From positions 1 through 33,629 of the forward strand of contig NZ_MUBA01000328.1 of assembly GCF_002154575.1 (NCBI RefSeq): DNA of 33,629 nt, written 5' to 3'. This DNA comes from Streptomyces bobili (GTDB taxonomy: Bacteria; Actinomycetota; Actinomycetes; Streptomycetales; Streptomycetaceae). The notes below the pieces were generated by a model. That model did no database searches, had not been told where the DNA came from, and worked only from the letters and a program-made list of their open reading frames with translations. Below are positions 29,695-33,629 of this stretch, in pieces; the first letter of the stretch is position 1; every line of letters begins with the position of its first letter. Made by a program: the position numbers and the translations under genes.

Positions 29695-31383
29695 ATGACC
29701 ACGACACTTCCGCAGCACACCGCTCTGACATCCCCGAGCCTGGCCGTCCGCGCGTCGGACCGGCTCCTGACCCGCCTGATGCGGTTGCCGGGCACCCGAC
29801 ACGGCTACCAGGTCGAGCGGAACCTTCCGACCCCCGCGCGCGACGGCGCCGTCCTGGTGACGGACCACTACGCCCCCCGCACCGACCAGCCGAAGGGCAC
29901 CGTCCTCGTGCGCACTCCGTACGGGCGCGGCTTTCCGCACGACCTGGAGGCGAGGGTCTACGCGGAACGCGGGTATCACGTCGTACTGCAGAGCTGCCGC
30001 GGCACGTTCGGCTCCACGGGAAGCTTCTACCCGATGGCGAACGAGGCCGACGACGCCCAGGACGCGGTGGCCTGGCTGCGGACCCAGCCATGGTTCGACG
30101 GGCGGCTCGCCACCTCCGGGGGGTCCTACGTGGGCTGGACCCAGTGGGCGCTGCTGATGGATCCGCCCCCCGAGCTGCGCACCTCCCTGATCGCCGTAGC
30201 CCCGCACGACATGCACACCGCCGTCCACGGTGGCGGAGCGTTCCATCTGGGTGACTTCCTGTCCTTCGCGGAGATAGTGATCGACCAGGAGAGATTCACC
30301 GGGCTGCGGGGTGTGTCCCGGCTGCTCAACGTGAACCGGCGGCTGGCCCCGGTCTTTGGCGCACTCCCGTTGGCCGACGCGGCCGACGCGGCGACCGGGC
30401 ACCGTACGCCGTGGTTCCGGGAATGGTTGACCACACCGGAGCGCGACGATTCCGTGTGGGACCGGCTCAAACTCAACGACGCCCTTGAACGCGTAGACGT
30501 CCCGGTGCGGCTCACCGCCGGTTGGCAGGATCTCTTCCTCGACCAGACCCTGCACCAGTACCAGGCGCTGGGTGCGCGTGGGGTCGACGTCTCGCTCACC
30601 GTCGGCCCGTGGACCCACCAGGAACTGGGCCAAAAGGGCATGGGGCACCTCCTCCGCGGCAATCTCGAATGGCTTCAGACGCACCTCGCCGACGAAGCGC
30701 CGGCGCAGCCACGGTCCGCACCCCCCGTCGAGGTGTACGTCACCGGGCAAGGCGCATGGCGACACCTGGCTGAATGGCCACCGGCGCCGGGCGAGACCGT
30801 GCGCTACCTCCAGCCGGACGGCAAGCTCCTGGCCGACGAGCCGAGCGGCGGCGCGCCGTCCACGTACGTCTACGACCCGGCGAATCCCACGCCGACCCTC
30901 GGTGGCCCGCTGCTCACTCTTGACGCCGGAAGCAAGGACACCGCGAAACTGGAGAACCGCTCCGACGTGCTCACCTTCACCACCGACCCGCTGACCGAGC
31001 CGCTGGAGATCATGGGAACGCCCGTCGTCGAGCTGGCGCACACCAGGAGCAACCCGCACGCGGATGTCTTCGTACGGCTCTGCGACGTCGACCTCGAAGG
31101 CGTGTCCCGCAACTTCGCCGAAGGACTCCTCCGGCTGGATCCCACCTCGCCCCTCGACCAGGCGCAGCCCGTGCGCGTGCGGCTGACCGACTGCGCGCAC
31201 GAGGTCAAGGCCGGACACCGGATACGTCTGCTGATCGCCGGTGGCTCCCACCCACGTTACGCACGCAATGAGGGCACCGGTGAACTGCCCGGTACCGGAA
31301 GTGAGTTGCGGCCGTGCACGCACACCGTCCACCACGACAGCGGCGCGGTGTCCCGCGTGATCCTGCCGACGCCGTCCGTGTGA
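29695..31383 (+). CDS. CocE/NonD-family hydrolase (X-Pro dipeptidyl-peptidase S15 type)
   Basis: A 562-residue hydrolase. The alpha/beta core has VLVRTPYGRG, the nucleophile motif SGGSYVGWTQW with Ser144, and the acid/base residues in the VDVPVRLTAGWQDLFLDQTL and VGPWTHQELG stretches. The C-terminal 200 residues form the jelly-roll domain of this family (PLTEPLEIMGTPVVELAHTRSNPHADVFVRLCDVD, GHRIRLLIAGGSHPRYARN). Members cleave X-Pro dipeptides, cocaine, cephalosporin esters or N-acyl amino acids, so the substrate cannot be given. It lacks a signal peptide. A truncated copy of its N-terminus lies at the head of the same operon. Confidence 0.92.
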   Translation: MTTTLPQHTALTSPSLAVRASDRLLTRLMRLPGTRHGYQVERNLPTPARDGAVLVTDHYAPRTDQPKGTVLVRTPYGRGFPHDLEARVYAERGYHVVLQSCRGTFGSTGSFYPMANEADDAQDAVAWLRTQPWFDGRLATSGGSYVGWTQWALLMDPPPELRTSLIAVAPHDMHTAVHGGGAFHLGDFLSFAEIVIDQERFTGLRGVSRLLNVNRRLAPVFGALPLADAADAATGHRTPWFREWLTTPERDDSVWDRLKLNDALERVDVPVRLTAGWQDLFLDQTLHQYQALGARGVDVSLTVGPWTHQELGQKGMGHLLRGNLEWLQTHLADEAPAQPRSAPPVEVYVTGQGAWRHLAEWPPAPGETVRYLQPDGKLLADEPSGGAPSTYVYDPANPTPTLGGPLLTLDAGSKDTAKLENRSDVLTFTTDPLTEPLEIMGTPVVELAHTRSNPHADVFVRLCDVDLEGVSRNFAEGLLRLDPTSPLDQAQPVRVRLTDCAHEVKAGHRIRLLIAGGSHPRYARNEGTGELPGTGSELRPCTHTVHHDSGAVSRVILPTPSV

Positions 31384-31413
31384 GGACCAGGCGCCCGGTC
31401 GGACGATCCGGGA

Positions 31414-31441
31414 GGCGCACCCCTTCTTATCCGGGTGCGCC
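31414..31441. terminator. Bidirectional terminator shared by the hydrolase and TetR genes
   Basis: GGCGCACCC (31414-31422) pairs perfectly with GGGTGCGCC (31433-31441) around a 10-base loop. The loop contains the TAA stop of the convergent TetR gene and the right arm codes its last residues, so the hairpin overlaps coding sequence. The hydrolase operon ends 30 bases before it. Confidence 0.75.
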
Positions 31442-32065
31442 CTGCCCTGCGCTGAGCCCGTCCAGCAGAAGGTCCCCGAGCTCGGAGAAGGCATCGCCGG
31501 CGGTCAGGCCGGTGCTCTCCAGGAGGACCCCCGACTGGACCGCGTCGATGGTCACCGCCACGACCTGGGCGGCGAAATGCCCGTTGAGCGCGCGAAAGAC
31601 GCCTGTCCGCACGCCTTCCTCGATCAGTTGGTGGACCCGTTGCGCGGCGGCGGCGGAGTTCTTGCGGTAGATCTGCGCCGTCGGCTCATAACCGACCATG
31701 TCGTCGTAGAAGGCGTTGGAGTGGCGGCGCATGGCCGTGCCGACACCGGTGAGGTAGACCCGGATGCGCTGTCTGGGATCGGGCTCGGCCTGGACGGCCT
31801 CCTCGATCTCGGCTGTCGCATCCCGGAAGAAGCTGCGGGTGACCGCCAGCACCAGCTGTTCCTTCGTGGAGGCGAGGCTGTACAGCGTCGCCTTGGAACA
31901 CTCCAGCCGTTGGGCGAGCTCATCCATGGTCACCGCGGTGAAGCCCTCGGCCAGGATGATCGCCTCGGCCTGGCGCAGCAGTTCGTCCCGCCGACGAGTG
32001 TCGACGACCCGCCTGCGCGCCGTGCGGCGCGGGCGTCGGTCACGCGAGTCAGTTGGGGCTGTCAC
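31427..32065 (-). CDS. TetR-family transcriptional regulator
   Basis: A 212-residue repressor. The N-terminal helix-turn-helix is classic: RRRDELLRQAEAIILAEGFTAVTMDELAQRLECSKATLYSLASTKEQLVLAV. The remaining 130 residues form the ligand-binding helical domain (ATAEIEEAVQAEPDPRQRIRVYLTGV, then a region with AQIYRKNSAAAAQRVHQLIEEGVRTGVF). GTG 32065 is chosen because the frame upstream is arginine-rich and un-TetR-like, although it stays open to 32251. A GGTACC-AA-GGTACC repeat lies 77-90 bases upstream and probably serves autoregulation. Its other targets are unknown; the neighbouring NmrA/HxlR remnants suggest it once had different neighbours. Confidence 0.88.
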   Translation of the reverse strand: MTAPTDSRDRRPRRTARRRVVDTRRRDELLRQAEAIILAEGFTAVTMDELAQRLECSKATLYSLASTKEQLVLAVTRSFFRDATAEIEEAVQAEPDPRQRIRVYLTGVGTAMRRHSNAFYDDMVGYEPTAQIYRKNSAAAAQRVHQLIEEGVRTGVFRALNGHFAAQVVAVTIDAVQSGVLLESTGLTAGDAFSELGDLLLDGLSAGQGAPG

Positions 32066-32141
32066 CGCAGCAGTCTCCCACGAGGGTTTTCGCCGGAAGC
32101 GGCGGGTCGTCGCCCTGACCGGAAGACCGGGCTTTACGAAA

Positions 32142-32155
32142 GGGTACCAAGGTAC
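32142..32155. promoter_or_regulatory. Candidate TetR operator (GGTACC-AA-GGTACC)
   Basis: Two copies of the palindromic hexamer GGTACC, two bases apart, form an inverted repeat; GTACCC at 32163-32168 adds a third related half-site facing GGGTAC at 32141. The position upstream of the TetR gene suits autorepression. Confidence 0.5.
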
Positions 32156-32226
32156 CGTCAAACGTACCCCGGAGAATGGCGTCGGCGGTCTCCTCGATGG
32201 CGTTCCGACCGCGCCGCCGATCCCCG

Positions 32227-32660
32227 TCAGAGATCGATCCCGGCCAGCCACTCGCTCGTGGTCCGGGGAGTCACGCCGAGGAGCTTCTGGGCGCAGCGCT
32301 CGGCCGTGATCGAGTGGTCCGGCTGCGTACCGAGGGCCCGGTACATGTCCGCTATGGCGGCGGTGGCCTGCTCGCCCAGCATGGGTGCGAGCGGCGCGAA
32401 GAAGGCGTGGGGGTCGCGTCCCGGTGCGAGGCCCACGAGGCGCGGAAGCCGATGGACAGCGAGTAGCGCAGTACGCCCTCCTCGCGGACGCCCGTGATCA
32501 CGTTCGGCAACAGCAGGTTCTCCAGGGACAACCGGGGCTCGATCACCGCATGGGAGACCCCGCTGTCCGCCAGCCCGGCGGCAAGGGCTGAGACGGCGCT
32601 CTCGGCCGAGTCGCCCGGACCACTGTCCCCGTCGGTGCTCACGAGGCACGGCATCGTCAC
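32227..32660 (-). pseudogene. Decayed NmrA-like NAD(P)-binding protein (N-terminus and an internal block missing)
   Basis: Two pieces of one protein lie in different frames. The first, read down from about 32640, has SAVSALAAGLADSGVSHAVIEPRLSLENLLLP and REEGVLRYSLSIGFRASWASHRD, the middle of an NmrA-like protein. After about 32425 a second frame continues with PHAFFAPLAPMLGEQATAAI and ADMYRALGTQPDHSI up to EWLAGIDL and the stop at 32227, the normal C-terminus. Some 50-60 residues between the pieces and the whole Rossmann start (GxxGxxG) are absent. The gene cannot make a working protein. It is distinct from the intact NmrA-like gene at 17788. Confidence 0.75.
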
Positions 32661-32799
32661 CCGCCCCGCCTACGCGGAGATCCCGCCGCGGGTCGAGTAC
32701 CGGCTCACCCCTCTCGGTGAAGGACTGCGCGAGGTTCTCGACGCGATGGCCGCCTGGGCCATGGCTGTTCCGGACAGCGAGCCCACCGTCACCGTCTGA
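32635..32799 (+). pseudogene. C-terminal remnant of an HxlR-family regulator
   Basis: The plus strand reads LTRHGIVTRPAYAEIPPRVE, then YRLTPLGEGLREVLDAMAAW to a TGA at 32799. The PPRVEYxLTPLG signature is diagnostic of the HxlR winged helix. The first half of the protein, including the conserved cysteine and recognition helix, is missing. It meets the NmrA remnant head to head at about 32635-32660. HxlR genes are often divergent from NmrA-like genes, so both were probably cut by the same deletion. Confidence 0.75.
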
Positions 32800-32813
32800 G
32801 CGTCGAAGCGGCT

Positions 32814-33552
32814 CTACCGGATGGAGGATCCGATGGAGATGCCGCCGTCCACGTCCAGGACGATGCCGGTGATGTAGCCGGCGGCTTCGCTGGCGAGGAA
32901 GGCTGCGGCTTCGGCGATGTCCTCGGGCCTGCCGGTGTGGCGCATGGGGACCTTGTTGGTGAGTTTGTCGCGTGCGGGGCCGTTCATGGAAGCGAGCATG
33001 GGGGTGTCGATGAGGCCGGGGGCGATGGCGTTGGCGGTGATGCCGTGGCGGGCGCCCTCCAGGGCGAGGGTGCGGGTCATGCCGACGATGCCGGCCTTGG
33101 CGGCGACGTAGTTGGTCTGGCCGAAGTTGCCGCGCCAGGACATGGAGGAGAAGCTGATGACGCGTCCGTAGCCCTGGCGTTTCATGGGGCCGAACGCGGC
33201 GCGCGCGCAGTGGAATCCGCCGGTGAGGCTGACACCGATGACGGCGTGCCAGTCGTCGGTTGTCGCGGATGATGCCGGCGTTGTTGACCAGCACGTCGAG
33301 GCGGCCGAGACCGGCTGTGACGCCGGCGATCCAGGCGTTGACCTGGGCGGAGTCGGTCACGTCCACCACGTCGGTGCGGAGTTTCGCGTCGTGGGCGTTG
33401 GTGATTGTCTTGGCGGCGTCGGTGAGGGCCTGTTCGTTGACGTCGGCCAGCGCGACGGTGGCGCCCTCTGCGGCGAACCGGGTCGCCATGGCGAGGCCGA
33501 GGCCTTGGGCGGCGCCGGTGATGGCGACGACGCGCCCCTGGTAGCGGTTCAC
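32814..33552 (-). pseudogene. Short-chain dehydrogenase (FabG-like) with an internal frameshift
   Basis: The N-terminal piece (GTG 33552 to about 33257) has the cofactor motif TGAAQGLGLAMA and VLVNNAGIIRDN. The C-terminal piece continues in another frame with TDDWHAVIGVSLTGGFHCARAAF, the catalytic serine region VISFSSMSW, the YVAAK Tyr-Lys pair, and ITGIVLDVDGGISIGSS. The family normally has a few extra residues between NAGIIRDN and the DDWH segment, so a short deletion of a length not divisible by three near 33255-33265 best explains the break. Without it the protein would be about 245 residues. The start overlaps the previous gene's stop (GTGA). Confidence 0.85.
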
Positions 33553-33629
33553 TTGGTGTCTGCTTTCGTGGTCCGGGGGGTGAGGAAGGCCCGCAGGGCG
33601 TCGGCGACGGAACTGGCCGTCCAGTTGTC
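33549..33629 (-). CDS. C-terminus of an unidentified gene, cut by window edge
   Basis: The last 26 codons of a minus-strand gene, DNWTASSVADALRAFLTPRT plus TKADTK, ending in a TGA that overlaps the SDR start (GTGA). This coupling means it belongs to the same operon as the frameshifted SDR. Too little is visible to name it; SDR operons of this kind often include acyl-CoA or hydratase enzymes. Confidence 0.55.
   Translation of the reverse strand, partial: DNWTASSVADALRAFLTPRTTKADTK

Noticed and set aside
32227..33552. One 441-residue minus-strand protein
   Set aside because: The frame joins an SDR N-terminus, an arginine-rich shadow region and an NmrA C-terminus. The true SDR C-terminus lies in another frame, so this is a product of frameshifts.
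1..33629. CRISPR arrays, tRNA or rRNA genes, complete insertion sequences
   Set aside because: No regularly spaced repeats, cloverleaf-like or rRNA-like stretches, or transposase longer than a fragment were seen. A covariance-model scan would be needed to exclude small RNAs.

Overview
The window is very GC-rich, uses GTG (and one probable TTG) start codons freely, and packs genes into operons joined by 4-base ATGA/GTGA overlaps. Its gene families are typical of Streptomyces or a close actinobacterial relative. No rRNA, tRNA or CRISPR array was seen.

Layout. (1) 1-5.1 kb: 3' end of a SecD-SecF fusion gene, an ECF sigma factor coupled to a single-pass membrane protein, a convergent PucR-type regulator, and a small membrane protein that seems to lack its family's C-terminal domain. 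(2) 5.5-10.1 kb: a complete class II (cysteine-free) lasso peptide cluster in the order precursor (A), cyclase (C), RRE protein (B1), leader protease (B2), ABC ATPase, ABC permease. The predicted core is the tryptophan-rich 17-mer LTSRGYWLDSPWGAWWF, with an L1-D9 macrolactam. Strong hairpins lie between the precursor and cyclase genes. (3) 10.2-13.2 kb, convergent with the lasso operon: a histidine kinase, a second kinase-like membrane protein with a degenerate ATPase region, and a LuxR-type response regulator. The 9-mer GGGATGCGT, as part of a GGATGC...GCATCC inverted repeat, occurs upstream of both the precursor gene and the kinase operon, so it is a candidate operator of this system. (4) 13.5-17.5 kb: a fatty-acid or carboxylic-acid degradation operon (acyl-CoA synthetase, acyl-CoA dehydrogenase, SDR) with a divergent GAF-LuxR regulator. 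The dehydrogenase has an apparent frameshift near its 5' end and the SDR is cut to 26 codons where it meets the lasso/kinase region. (5) 17.7-18.9 kb: an intact NmrA-like NAD(P)-binding protein behind two copies of a TetR-type palindrome. (6) 18.9-20.4 kb: a graveyard of gene fragments: IS5-type transposase, universal stress protein, TctA, a possible LysR C-terminus, kdgD and an MFS C-terminus. (7) 20.5-31.4 kb: a LacI regulator, a perfect 22-bp palindrome and a seven-gene operon encoding a peptide-type ABC importer (one subunit is a permease-ATPase fusion) plus three hydrolases (alpha/beta hydrolase, SxxK serine hydrolase, CocE/NonD hydrolase). A truncated copy of the CocE N-terminus lies at the head of this operon. 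(8) 31.4-33.6 kb: a TetR regulator, then an NmrA/HxlR divergent pair whose shared middle has been deleted, a frameshifted SDR and the tail of a further gene.

How the parts may work together. The lasso cluster looks self-sufficient: leader recognition by B1, cleavage by B2, ring closure by C, export by the ABC pair, with a private sensory system next door. The LacI operon looks like uptake plus hydrolysis of an oligopeptide, amide or ester substrate. The many truncations and frameshifts on both sides of intact accessory modules point to a plastic, rearranged part of the chromosome. All functional statements come from reading the sequence and recalling family features; no database search was run.
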